A stretch of DNA of 64,000 nucleotides from Butyrivibrio sp. (GCA_015056585.1 SVFZ01000004.1:1-64000), one strand, 5' to 3'. Positions 44,896 through 53,393 are shown, counted from the first letter of the stretch. The notes: generated by a model not told the origin, from the letters alone. Numbers and translations: made by a program.

Positions 44896-45671
44896 ATGCT
44901 TACAGATATTCAGAAGTGGTATTGAGAAGTTTCACCTGTACTTAATTGTGAGCATGTTTCCGTTCAACTTTTTTACCGGTGGCGTGATCCAAGTGCTTGT
45001 ATATCAGATTTGTAATGTTTTTCCTGCTGATTACTACATGGGTGGCAGTGGTGCTGCAGGCATTTGATGTGAGACTGCTCAGATTTCTTATGATAATTGG
45101 CTGGGTTTTGATATTTCTTTTCCCAGGACTGGATTACTATGGCCAGGCCAATGGAGGCGAGGCGAGCTTTCCTCAGTCAATTGGAACTTTTTGCTATTTC
45201 TTTTACTTTTGTCTTGGATATCTGATCTCACGATACGTACAGAGAATTTTGAAAGGAAGCCGGGAGGTGCTGCTATTTGTGGCAGCATATGTTCTTACGG
45301 TGTTCTCACAGCTTTTTTTGGAAGAGAGAGGAATAGATTATCTAATAAAACCTACTTACTTTGGCGTATCCATTATGGCGCTGTTCGGCTTTGATCTTCT
45401 GGTGAGAGTCAAGGTGGATGAGATGTATCCGAAAGTCAGTAGCTTCTTCAGAGAGGCTTATAGGTGTGTATTTTGGATGTACTTTGTTTCCATGCCGATG
45501 CAGATGATATTGACAAGGTACGTATTCGGGACTACATATTTACAGGAAAAATCAAATCTTGTAGTACTAACAGGTATGATGCTGGGGCTTTGGATCTTGA
45601 CGTTTGGATTGAGCCTTATTGTGGTGTGGACGTTTAGGAAATGTGCTTGGGGCATCAAAAAAGACCGCTGA
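44896..45671 (+). pseudogene. Deletion-scarred second copy of the exporter permease/ATPase-acyltransferase unit
   Basis: It starts like the intact permease (ATGCTTACAGATATT), jumps to the codons for the permease IFRSGIEKFH region, then to a few acyltransferase codons near VLVYQ, and finally runs unbroken through the last 220 or so codons of the acyltransferase domain. The first jump joins two CAGATATT copies present in the intact gene (41081-41088 and 41233-41240). The ATPase domain is wholly gone. The acyltransferase remainder is open from about 44997 and differs from the intact copy mostly at silent sites. Confidence 0.85.
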
Positions 45672-45694
45672 ACCTGTGATATGTCTTTTTTGAT
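45654..45694. terminator. Terminator after the decayed exporter copy
   Basis: ATCAAAAAAGAC at 45654-45665 and GTCTTTTTTGAT at 45683-45694 form a perfect 12-bp inverted repeat, with T-runs usable from both strands. Confidence 0.75.
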
Positions 45695-45710
45695 TGATGA
45701 TACAATTGTC

Positions 45711-45758
45711 AGAGCCAACCGTCTATCGGTGGCATCTCTTATGAATAAAGTAGCACAA
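45711..45758 (+). repeat. 48-bp hairpin-forming direct repeat, copy 2
   Basis: It is nearly identical to 40965-41012 and, as there, lies just after a terminator. Here no exporter gene follows; the sequence diverges into the end region of the next minus-strand gene. Confidence 0.85.
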
Positions 45759-45818
45759 ATATGGTTTGTTTACAGCTATTAATGTGAACCGGCGCCCAAA
45801 AGGCAACCGGCACGACTA

Positions 45819-46868
45819 TCAGTATTTAATACCATTTTCATCAAGAAGCTTTTTGAGTTTGGTAATCTCTGAAGAAAGGGAAGTGTTCTCTTTGGAGAGT
45901 GAATTGTTCTTTTTGGAAAGCTCAGTGTTTGAACTTGACAGAGTAGTAATTTGAGAGTTTGCGCTGTCAAGCTGTTCCTGGAGTTCGTCAATCATGTATT
46001 TAACTGTGTTGCGATCCATGATCTGAAGTTCTTTTGAGAACATATTCATCACTCCTTCGATATTCCTGCAGAAATCATACAGGTGACGGTAGTATGGCTC
46101 GAATTCCGGATACTGCGATATGAGTTTGATGATCCATTCAGGTTCATCGCAGCCAAGGAAGGTGAGCCATGCATCAAGCTTCGTTGTTATACCTTCATTA
46201 TGTAGCCTGCTTAAGAAAATATCAATGGGGACAAAGATAAAATTTTGGAGAAGATTCAGGTCTATACCGGTATCTGAGGTGTGGTTTATATAATGTACAT
46301 ATTTATCGGTGAAGGCGTGAAACTCCTTTGGGCTTGTCTCCATCAGCACGATTGTGTAAACAGGAGCAAGATCCCTGTAGGAGAATGCAGATTGACGTTC
46401 CTGTCTTACGCGCTTGTACTGGCGAAGGAGAAGGTCTGCAGAGTAGCAGGAAGCTCTTTCTCCGGTAAAGGCGTAGCCAAGCTTTTGTACCTCAACGTTG
46501 GCTATGGTTCCATCCTCCAACTTTACTACGATATCTGTGATTACAAGTGTCATTTCATCCCCAAGACGTTCACTGTCGTTGGGAAGAACTGTGAGGACTT
46601 TGACCGCTCTTTTGAGAAGCTCGCTGAGAAGTGAAGAGAGTCTGTCCGGGGTATGCTCCGGATTCATTATCTCTTTAAATATGCTGTCATAGAGCAGCTT
46701 TACCCCGCGGACACCGGAGCACATGTCCAGGAAAAGCTCCTGTCTTTCGCTGCTCCAGGAAGTGAAAGTTGACTGTAGCGTCTCGGAAGCATTGATATCA
46801 GCCATGATTGCCGCCCTGTCTCTGATCATAGGGAAATGCTCCTTAAGTTTTGTTTGTTCAATTGACAT
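45819..46868 (-). CDS. PD-(D/E)XK nuclease-family transposase-like protein (paralogue B)
   Basis: About 349 residues. ATG 46868 has CGGAGG 11 bp upstream; a longer frame to 47012 lacks a ribosome site. The core is GVKLLYDSIFKEIMNPEHTP, PNDSERLGDEMTLVITDIVV and TIANVEVQKLGYAFTGERASCYSADLLLRQY: the Asp...Glu-x-Gln variant of the PDDEXK_2 fold, as in Rpn-type recombination-promoting nucleases. The C-terminal 60 residues are a Ser/Leu/Glu coiled coil ending KLLDENGIKY, almost as in paralogue C. The proteins are often called transposases, but no insertion-sequence ends are visible here. Confidence 0.88.
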   Translation of the reverse strand: MSIEQTKLKEHFPMIRDRAAIMADINASETLQSTFTSWSSERQELFLDMCSGVRGVKLLYDSIFKEIMNPEHTPDRLSSLLSELLKRAVKVLTVLPNDSERLGDEMTLVITDIVVKLEDGTIANVEVQKLGYAFTGERASCYSADLLLRQYKRVRQERQSAFSYRDLAPVYTIVLMETSPKEFHAFTDKYVHYINHTSDTGIDLNLLQNFIFVPIDIFLSRLHNEGITTKLDAWLTFLGCDEPEWIIKLISQYPEFEPYYRHLYDFCRNIEGVMNMFSKELQIMDRNTVKYMIDELQEQLDSANSQITTLSSSNTELSKKNNSLSKENTSLSSEITKLKKLLDENGIKY

Positions 46869-47060
46869 TAAAAATAAAACCTCCGTTATGGACAGACGAT
46901 TAACATCTGTGTTATCTGTTACGTATTTCTGTAAGTCGTGGGATTTGTTATGAGATCTCAAAGAAATGTAACCTGAAGTGCCTGGATATTGGCACGAGAT
47001 ATAGCTTACCACATAAATCTTAAGAAATTAGTGTGAAAAATATTAAGAATTTATGTAGAC
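46869..47060 (-). promoter_or_regulatory. Conserved leader and CTTAAG inverted repeat upstream of gene 45819
   Basis: CATAAATCTTAAG at 47012-47024 faces a degenerate ATTAAGAATTTATG near 47042-47055, about 145 bp before the start. GTGCC/GGCAC forms a hairpin between them and the gene. About 120 bp match the leader of the gene at 19812. Confidence 0.6.
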
Positions 47061-47203
47061 ACAGAAAATTCACAAATAAAAGATTTTTCAGTATATAATC
47101 AAACTTTTTTTAATAATGTTTCAAGTGTGACAGTTCTATGACAGTTCTTAGAGTAACATTCTCATATAAGATAAAAAAATGTATGGAAAGAGGTATTGTT
47201 AAT

Positions 47204-47368
47204 ATGAGAGAAAACAGAAAAATGAACAGAAAAAAAGAGATTGCAGCAGTAAAGTCAACTGTTGGAGAGAAAATTGAAAAGAATCTAGCATCCTTTGGAG
47301 CGCTTTCAGCCGTGGCTATCGTAAGACGTAGTTTCCCCACGGCATTTACAGTCGATTATCTAAAGTAA
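47204..47368 (+). CDS. Small basic peptide of unknown function (54 residues)
   Basis: ATG 47204 has AAAGAGG 10 bp upstream; ATG 47183 is an alternative. The peptide has a strongly basic N-terminus (RENRKMNRKKEIAAVK), a short amphipathic middle and the end FPTAFTVDYLK. A perfect inverted repeat covers its stop codon. A leader-peptide or secreted-peptide role is possible, but I recognise no family. Confidence 0.4.
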   Translation: MRENRKMNRKKEIAAVKSTVGEKIEKNLASFGALSAVAIVRRSFPTAFTVDYLK

Positions 47369-47396
47369 ACGTCAGCTGAATCTGTCGTTTACTTTA
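47361..47396 (+). terminator. Inverted repeat spanning the small peptide's stop codon
   Basis: TAAAGTAAACG at 47361-47371 pairs with CGTTTACTTTA at 47386-47396 (11 bp, no mismatch). There is no T-run after it, so intrinsic termination is doubtful. Confidence 0.45.
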
Positions 47397-47534
47397 GAAC
47401 CTCCGGCGATAATAAAATATGTTCACGTGATTTCATATAAATGATATGATGAATATATGATTATGCAGAATTGATAGAAAACATATCGCTATAGGCAGTT
47501 CGCGTATCATAATCTGACTTTAGGCGCTGAGAGC

Positions 47535-49421
47535 ATGAAACTTCAATCTATTTTGTTTCCACGAAAAAGCACATGTGATAATCAGGCAATGTACTTTCAC
47601 CAAAAGGACAATTGCCTGATTTTTGACGGATATTTTAATCTCTTTTACCTGGAAAAGCATCATAAATACTGCGACATAAACGGCCTTTCTCTGGAGCTTA
47701 TTGTCTCGGGTGTCAAGCGTATTGTGCTTATGCATGATTTAGATGAGATAGGAACTTGCGATATTGATAAGGCTTCTGCCACTGATGAAGCAGACTCTGC
47801 ATATAAAGTGCGCGACAAACAAAGAGTAAGCATTGAGTTTCCTTATGATAAGTATAAAAAGGGAGTTTTCTATTTCAAAGCCGAGATTGATTGTCTGGAT
47901 ACAGATGCTTTGGAAAATTTTAACATGGAGGAAAAAGACTGCACTTTTCATGCAAGTATCATTGGACATTATGAAGCATCTGTGACCAATGCATACAGGC
48001 CTGTAAATATTGCGGTAAACATCTGTACTTTTAAAAGAGAGCCTTATGTTTGTAGGAATATGAAGGCACTGCAAGCCTTTTTTGATGATAAGGACATTGA
48101 CGGAAAATTGCATGAGGTGGCTTATCATCTTAAATTCTTTATCATAGACAATGGGCAGTCGCTCCAGGATAATAGTGAATTTACAAGTATTATTTCGGAT
48201 GTGAATTCCAAAAGGCAAATTGAGGATTGTTCCGATATTGGACTTCAAAATGATTCAGATACGTCTTCATCGGAATCAAGCATAATTACTGTGATTCCAA
48301 ATGCCAACACCGGTGGTACCGGCGGCTTTAGCAGGGGCATGATCGAAGCCATGAACAGAAAGGATGAGCTTAAGCTTACGCACCTTCTGATGATGGATGA
48401 TGATGCTGTTTTTGACCCGGATCTTTTTGTGAGACTGTATGGCTTTCTTTCTGTATTAAAGAAGGAGTATTTTGACATTACGGTTGGTGGAGCTCTTTTA
48501 CGAGAGGACTACAGATATATTCAGCATGCGGCGGGAGAGTGGTTTACAAACTTTAAAGTTATCAATGACCATCCGCTTGCGGACATGAGAACTTTTGATA
48601 CCTGTACATCTGACTGGATGACAGGAACAGACAAGGAGCATGGCCATTATGGCGCCTGGTGGTGTTGTTGCTACCATATGGATGCGATCACGAAAAAGAA
48701 CCTTCCATTGCCGATTTTTGTTCACCATGACGATATTCAGTTTGGAATGAAGCAGGCAAAAAGAGGCATCGTATTCCTTAACGGAATCTGTGTCTGGCAT
48801 CAGGGGTTCGAAACCTCTTTTCCCGGAGTAAAGCAGTACTACAACATGAGGAACACCCTCATTACGATGCAGAAATATGAGCCTCACATTTTGAAAAAGA
48901 GAATATGGATATGGACGCTTCGTCGTTATACGGGGATGTTGATTAACCTAAGATACGCCGACTGCGAATTCATTTATAGGGGATTCATGGACTTTTTTAA
49001 GGGGAAAAAGTGGCTTCTTTCTACGGATCCGGAGGCTTTGCATAAAGAACTGATGGCAGAGTACAAAAGGCTTTGCCCGCTTTCTGAACTTCCTCCGGAC
49101 TATAAATATCTTGAGCATTATGCAGAAAAGCTATCACCGGATGAACTTAGGAAGTACTACGACTCTTCCAGGTTTAACGGGCCTCTTTACAAGAAGATCA
49201 CCTTTAATGGGTGGTTCCTTCCGGCAAAAAAGGGTGTGAAAGTCATCACTCCGCTCGACAGCCCGTGGGAAACCTTTCGCTATAAAAAAATCTTTTTATA
49301 TGAGCCGTCGTCAGGGCGGGGCGTATTTGTGCAGCGCGATGGGAAAGAGCTGGTAAAGGCTATTTCGCGCCTGTGGAAGATGTACATGAAGGTCAGAGAG
49401 TGGAAGAGACGGACGAGTTAA
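47535..49421 (+). CDS. GlfT2-like galactofuranosyltransferase, paralogue 4
   Basis: A 628-residue protein. The start MKLQSILFPRKS aligns with the other three paralogues, although the ribosome site is weak. The GT-A domain has VNICTFKREPYVCRN, GGTGGFSRGM, MMDDDAVFDPD, AWWCCCYHM, VHHDDIQFG and VWHQGFET. It differs from the others by an insertion of about 25 Ser/Asp-rich residues before the GGTGG block (near DSDTSSSESSI) and a longer loop before the tandem Trp. Codon use is less AT-rich than in paralogues 1-3. It stands alone, about 8 kb from glf, whose product it presumably uses. Confidence 0.85.
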   Translation: MKLQSILFPRKSTCDNQAMYFHQKDNCLIFDGYFNLFYLEKHHKYCDINGLSLELIVSGVKRIVLMHDLDEIGTCDIDKASATDEADSAYKVRDKQRVSIEFPYDKYKKGVFYFKAEIDCLDTDALENFNMEEKDCTFHASIIGHYEASVTNAYRPVNIAVNICTFKREPYVCRNMKALQAFFDDKDIDGKLHEVAYHLKFFIIDNGQSLQDNSEFTSIISDVNSKRQIEDCSDIGLQNDSDTSSSESSIITVIPNANTGGTGGFSRGMIEAMNRKDELKLTHLLMMDDDAVFDPDLFVRLYGFLSVLKKEYFDITVGGALLREDYRYIQHAAGEWFTNFKVINDHPLADMRTFDTCTSDWMTGTDKEHGHYGAWWCCCYHMDAITKKNLPLPIFVHHDDIQFGMKQAKRGIVFLNGICVWHQGFETSFPGVKQYYNMRNTLITMQKYEPHILKKRIWIWTLRRYTGMLINLRYADCEFIYRGFMDFFKGKKWLLSTDPEALHKELMAEYKRLCPLSELPPDYKYLEHYAEKLSPDELRKYYDSSRFNGPLYKKITFNGWFLPAKKGVKVITPLDSPWETFRYKKIFLYEPSSGRGVFVQRDGKELVKAISRLWKMYMKVREWKRRTS

Positions 49422-49501
49422 CAACTTAAATGAGGCACTCAATATGTATAATACTCAGCTTCATCGCTGGAAAATGAGGCTCGCAAATTAATATGAATAA
49501 C

Positions 49502-49544
49502 AAAATGGGATACCGCACTTTGAAGAGTGCGATATCCCATTTTT
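49502..49544. terminator. Bidirectional terminator between convergent genes
   Basis: AAAATGGGATA at 49502-49512 pairs with TATCCCATTTT at 49533-49543, with CGCACT/AGTGCG inside; A-run and T-run flank it. It serves the glycosyltransferase (plus) and the PD-(D/E)XK-like gene (minus). Confidence 0.9.
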
Positions 49545-49568
49545 AATGCCATTATGTAAAGAAGTGCG

Positions 49569-50711
49569 TTATACCTGAATTCCATTTTCCGCTAGGAGCT
49601 TGCGAAGTTTGGCATTCTCAGCGGAGAGAGTGGAGTTCTCAGCGGAGAGAGTAGAGTTCTCAGCAGAGAGAGTGGAGTTCTCAGCGGAGAGAGAAGAGTT
49701 CTCAGCGGAGAGAGTAGAGTTCTCAGCAGAGAGAGTAGAGTTCTCAGCAGCAAGAGTGGTATTCTTGGCTGTGAGATCATTGGCCTCATCTTTGAGACTA
49801 TCCACTTTATCCTGAAGCTCATCAATCATATAGATTACAGTATTATGATCCAATTCCTGAAGCTCTTTTGAGAACATATTCATCACCCTTTCTACATTTA
49901 CGCACATGTCGTAGAGGTCCTGATACATTGACTTGAAGAACGGATACTTATCTATGAGTCTGATGATATATTCCGGTTCATCGCAGCCAAGAAACGTCAG
50001 CCACCCTTCAAATTCATTATTTATACCTTCATTATGGAGCTTATCCACAAAAATATCAATAGGGATGAATACCACATTCTGAAGCATGTTCAGCTCTATT
50101 CCGGAGTCAGATCTTGAGTTAAAAGTGTGCATTAAAACATCGGGATAGTCTTTGAATACAGAGGGACTGCTTTCCATAAATACGATTGTATATACCGGAG
50201 GCACATCCCTGTAGGTAAACGGAATGTCCTTTTCCTTGGCAAGTTCCTTGATCCTCTTGTATTGGCGCAATAAAAGGTCTGCAACGTAGCAGGATGCCCG
50301 CTCGCCCAAAAACTTATAGCCCACCTTTTGCACTTCAACATTTGCAATTGTTCCGTCCTCAAGCTCTACTACAATGTCAGTTATTACCAGTGACAGCTCA
50401 TCGCCTATTCTTGAATTATCGTTAGGAAGCTGCTTTTTTACCCGAACTTTCTGACCAAGAACGGTTGACAGCAAGGCTGAAAGCCTTTCCGGTTTTGTCT
50501 CAGGATTTAGTATTTCTTTGAAATAACTGTCATACAGCATTTTTACACCCTTGGCACCGGTGCATATATCAAGAAATTCTCTTCTTTGACTGTCTGTCCA
50601 CATATTAAAAATGCGACTGAGATTATTGTCTTTAGCGATTTCCTCTCTTATTAGTTCCTCTGTTCTTATGGCAGGGAAATAGTCTGATAGTTTTGGATAA
50701 TTTGTACTCAT
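49569..50711 (-). CDS. PD-(D/E)XK nuclease-family transposase-like protein (paralogue C) with heptad repeats
   Basis: About 380 residues. ATG 50711 has AAAGGA 7 bp upstream. The core closely matches paralogue B: GVKMLYDSYFKEILNPETKP, LPNDNSRIGDELSLVITDIVV, TIANVEVQKVGYKFLGERAS and the NMFSKELQELDHNTVIYMIDEL helix. The tail is six or more copies of the heptad SAENSTL, ending KLLAENGIQV. The heptads would form a long parallel coiled coil, probably for oligomerisation. Its function, DNA nicking or otherwise, is not established. Confidence 0.88.
   Translation of the reverse strand: MSTNYPKLSDYFPAIRTEELIREEIAKDNNLSRIFNMWTDSQRREFLDICTGAKGVKMLYDSYFKEILNPETKPERLSALLSTVLGQKVRVKKQLPNDNSRIGDELSLVITDIVVELEDGTIANVEVQKVGYKFLGERASCYVADLLLRQYKRIKELAKEKDIPFTYRDVPPVYTIVFMESSPSVFKDYPDVLMHTFNSRSDSGIELNMLQNVVFIPIDIFVDKLHNEGINNEFEGWLTFLGCDEPEYIIRLIDKYPFFKSMYQDLYDMCVNVERVMNMFSKELQELDHNTVIYMIDELQDKVDSLKDEANDLTAKNTTLAAENSTLSAENSTLSAENSSLSAENSTLSAENSTLSAENSTLSAENAKLRKLLAENGIQV
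49618..49752 (-). repeat. 21-bp tandem coding repeats (about six units)
   Basis: Units such as GAGTTCTCAGCGGAGAGAGT recur every 21 bp with a few substitutions. They encode the SAENSTL heptads and also stay open on the other strand. Confidence 0.92.
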
Positions 50712-50867
50712 ATTTTTCCTTTCTGTATATTGATTTGCATATATTTCATAAGCCTGTGTGTTGGAGCTTATTGGCGATACGCCGTTGAATAAAGATGTGT
50801 GTTTGCCGGTCAGAATGTCGGCAACGGCATTTAATATAGCACAAGGATAATCGAACGCGCAATCGAA

Positions 50868-50906
50868 CAAATTCTTAAGATTTGAAGGCTTTTTCTTAAG
50901 AATTTG
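50868..50906 (-). promoter_or_regulatory. CTTAAGA inverted repeat upstream of gene 49569
   Basis: CAAATTCTTAAGA at 50868-50880 and TCTTAAGAATTTG at 50894-50906 are a perfect 13-bp inverted repeat with a 13-bp spacer, 157 bp before the start codon. Position and core match the repeats before genes 19812 and 45819. Confidence 0.65.
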
Positions 50907-50992
50907 ACGATATTTCGTAAGCATGTAAAAGAATAACAACAATATATCTGTTTATAACTTGTTTTACTAAGAAAAATAAGATTACAGATAAG

Positions 50993-51022
50993 TTGAACGC
51001 TATATTGATGCTATGGTATTAT
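50993..51022 (+). promoter_or_regulatory. Promoter of aroQ and the NAD salvage genes
   Basis: TTGAAC at 50993-50998 and TATTAT at 51017-51022 with an 18-bp spacer. Transcription would start near 51030, which rules out the in-frame ATG at 51013 as the aroQ start. Confidence 0.55.
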
Positions 51023-51105
51023 ATCTTGAACGTACAATAAGAAGCATACAGCCGGTGTGCGGACTTATTCATAATAGTAACAATATATTGGGGGATACGG
51101 TCAAA

Positions 51106-51546
51106 ATGAAAATACTTGTGATCAATGGACCAAATTTAAATTTTCTTGGCATTCGAGAGAAGGCTATTTATGGAAATCAGGATTACGATTACCTGTGCAA
51201 TATGATAAAAGAAAAGGCTGCAGCCGACGGGGATGAAGTAGTTCTTTTCCAATCCAATCATGAAGGCGCAATAATTGACAGAATCCAGGAAGCGTACTTT
51301 GACGGAACGTATGGAATCGTGATAAATCCCGGCGCATACACTCACTACAGTTATGCAATCCATGATGCATTAAAGAGTGTGGAGCACATTATAAAAGTAG
51401 AGGTTCATATTTCAGATATTCAGTCCAGAGAGGAATTCAGGAAGATTTCTGTTACGGCTCCTGCCTGTGACAAGCAGATCTATGGACATGGACTTGACGG
51501 CTATCTTGAGGCTATGGATTTTATCAGGGAAAAGAAATCTCATTGA
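51106..51546 (+). CDS. aroQ: 3-dehydroquinate dehydratase, type II
   Basis: Dehydrates 3-dehydroquinate to 3-dehydroshikimate in the shikimate pathway. ATG 51106 follows TTGGGGGA. The 146-residue product has every type II block: INGPNLNFLGIREKAIYG with the catalytic Tyr, NPGAYTHYSYAIHDAL, EVHISDIQSREEFRKIS with the catalytic His, and IYGHGLDGYLEAMDF. It is separated from other aro genes and runs directly into an NMN adenylyltransferase gene. Confidence 0.95.
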   Translation: MKILVINGPNLNFLGIREKAIYGNQDYDYLCNMIKEKAAADGDEVVLFQSNHEGAIIDRIQEAYFDGTYGIVINPGAYTHYSYAIHDALKSVEHIIKVEVHISDIQSREEFRKISVTAPACDKQIYGHGLDGYLEAMDFIREKKSH

Positions 51547-52137
51547 ATGGATAATAATATGAAAATCGGAATAGTTTTCGGTACATTTGCTCCTATGCAT
51601 ATGGGACATATGGATGTTATTAATATTGCAAAAAAAGAGATGGACAAAGTCATCGTTATCTGCTGCGGGCATGAAGGGGACAGAGGATATCCTCTTTTTC
51701 CGCTGGATATGCGCTATAAATGTGTGTCAAAAGAGTTTGCGGATGACGAGCAGGTATTTGTTACAATTTTGTATGATACCGATCCGGAGATAAAAAAGCA
51801 CTGGAATCAGCAGCAGATATGGAACTATTGGGTGGAAAGAATGTTACTTCATCTGTTTCAGTCTGAACTCATAGCAGCGAAAGATGAGATAACATTTTTT
51901 ACCTCGGAACCGGATTACGCGGAGCTTCTTTGGAACACGCCTCAGAGTGATAGAGCAAAAAAAGCCGCCATTAGCGATGAATTTTATGCAGCAAGTGGCA
52001 TTAGTGACGGCCGAGGGACAGGAATAAAGGTTCATTTATGTCAGCGAAACAGACCGATCAGTGGTACAATGATCCGTGAGAATCCGCAGAAGTATCAGGA
52101 TCAAATTGTTCGGGCGTACAGGGAATTTCATTTATGA
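51547..52137 (+). CDS. NadR-like nicotinamide-nucleotide adenylyltransferase
   Basis: A 196-residue cytidylyltransferase-fold enzyme, probably joining NMN or NaMN with ATP. It has GIVFGTFAPMHMGHMDVI with the HxGH-type nucleotide site and the C-terminal ISGTMIREN, the ISxTxxR motif. This fits the adenylyltransferase part of NadR; there is no regulatory or kinase domain. Its start abuts the aroQ stop. The next genes, pncB and nadE, make its substrate and use its product, which supports NAD salvage. Confidence 0.85.
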   Translation: MDNNMKIGIVFGTFAPMHMGHMDVINIAKKEMDKVIVICCGHEGDRGYPLFPLDMRYKCVSKEFADDEQVFVTILYDTDPEIKKHWNQQQIWNYWVERMLLHLFQSELIAAKDEITFFTSEPDYAELLWNTPQSDRAKKAAISDEFYAASGISDGRGTGIKVHLCQRNRPISGTMIRENPQKYQDQIVRAYREFHL

Positions 52138-52187
52138 GTTAACTATGTAGTATGACAATAAATACAAAATAAGGGGATTTCAAAGTT

Positions 52188-53393
52188 ATGGAAAATGTTA
52201 TTACATCGCTCCTTGAGACAGATGCGTACAAGTTTTCAATGGGGCAGGCAATCTATCATCAGTTCAGTGATTACAAGACAACCTGGTCATTTAAGTGCAG
52301 AAACACCGATGTACACTTCACTCCTGAAATGGTTGAGGAGATAAAGAGGCAAATCAAGGCATTCTGTGAGTTGCGCTTTACTGAAGAGGAACTTGAGTAT
52401 CTTGAGAACATAATATGGATAAAGGGTTCTTACGTGGACTTTTTAAGGCTCTGGCAGGCAAGATATGAGGACTTCTACATTGGGACTGATGCTGAATGTG
52501 GTCTTTCCATAGAGACAAAGGGAACCTGGCTTAATACATCCATGTACGAGATTCCGACACTTGCAATTGTCAATGAAGTTTATTTCAGAATGCAGTACAA
52601 CTATGATGAATTGTTTGAAAGCTTTAAGGAAAGGCTTGCAGACAAGATTAAAAAGGTGGCAAGTGGTGAGTACAAGCTTTCTGTATTTAGTGAATTTGGC
52701 CTTAGAAGAAGGCTTTCTGCAAAGGCGCAGGATCTGGCAGTCAAGGAGCTGAAAGAGGCAAACCTTGGCGCTTCTAAGTTCCTCGGTACTTCAAACGTTT
52801 TTTTGGCAAAAAAATATGGTGTAACCCCGGTCGGAACAATGGCTCACGAGTGGATAATGTGCACAGGTCAGGGCAATCACAAACACAATCCTGCTTATTC
52901 CAACTGGTATGCCCTTGATGCTTGGGTAAAAGAGTATGGAGTCCTGAATGGAACAGCACTAACTGACACTATTACTACAGACTGCTTCCTTAAAGACTTC
53001 CAGCTTACTTATGCTACACTCTTTTCCGGCGTGCGTCACGACTCCGGAGACCCGATTGAGTGGGGCGAGAAGATGATAAGTCACTATGAAAAGCTTGGAA
53101 TCGATCCGAAAACCAAGACGCTTCTTTTCAGTGACAGCCTTGACTTTGAAAGGGCAACAAAGCTCTATGAGCATTTTAACGGAAGAGCAAAGATCGGCTT
53201 TGGTATTGGCACTTTTATTTCCAATGATACGAAAGTTCCTGCACTTAATATTGTAATGAAGACCACAAGATGCAATGGTATGGATGTGGCCAAGATTTCA
53301 GATATTAAAGGCAAGGGAATGTGCAAGAATCCTGACTATGAAGACTATCTGCTTCGTTGCATAGACTGGAGAATGCAGCACGACCTTAAGTGA
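52188..53393 (+). CDS. pncB: Nicotinate phosphoribosyltransferase
   Basis: Makes nicotinate mononucleotide from nicotinate and PRPP, with ATP stimulation. The 401-residue product has the PncB start LLETDAYKFSMGQAIY, KCRNTDVHF, SEFGLRRRLSAKAQDLAV, and the phosphorylated His at residue 220 in TPVGTMAHEWIM. The PRPP-site blocks are VRHDSGDPIEWGEK and FGIGTFISND. AAGGGGA lies upstream. It is the middle gene of the salvage run. Confidence 0.96.
   Translation: MENVITSLLETDAYKFSMGQAIYHQFSDYKTTWSFKCRNTDVHFTPEMVEEIKRQIKAFCELRFTEEELEYLENIIWIKGSYVDFLRLWQARYEDFYIGTDAECGLSIETKGTWLNTSMYEIPTLAIVNEVYFRMQYNYDELFESFKERLADKIKKVASGEYKLSVFSEFGLRRRLSAKAQDLAVKELKEANLGASKFLGTSNVFLAKKYGVTPVGTMAHEWIMCTGQGNHKHNPAYSNWYALDAWVKEYGVLNGTALTDTITTDCFLKDFQLTYATLFSGVRHDSGDPIEWGEKMISHYEKLGIDPKTKTLLFSDSLDFERATKLYEHFNGRAKIGFGIGTFISNDTKVPALNIVMKTTRCNGMDVAKISDIKGKGMCKNPDYEDYLLRCIDWRMQHDLK

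Noticed and set aside
49618-49752. A regularly spaced repeat array, considered as CRISPR
   Set aside because: The units are directly adjacent 21-mers inside a coding frame, with no spacers and no cas genes.
49600-49815. A plus-strand frame of repeated Phe-Ser-Ala-Glu-Arg units
   Set aside because: It is the other strand of the 21-bp heptad repeats of the PD-(D/E)XK-like gene and lacks a ribosome site.
45819-50711. Insertion sequences suggested by the transposase-like family name of two genes
   Set aside because: No flanking target duplications or matched terminal inverted repeats around the genes were visible; the CTTAAG repeats occur only upstream.
51013-51105. A longer N-terminus for AroQ from ATG 51013
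   Set aside because: It would overlap the predicted -10 box, lacks a ribosome site and adds residues absent from type II dehydratases.
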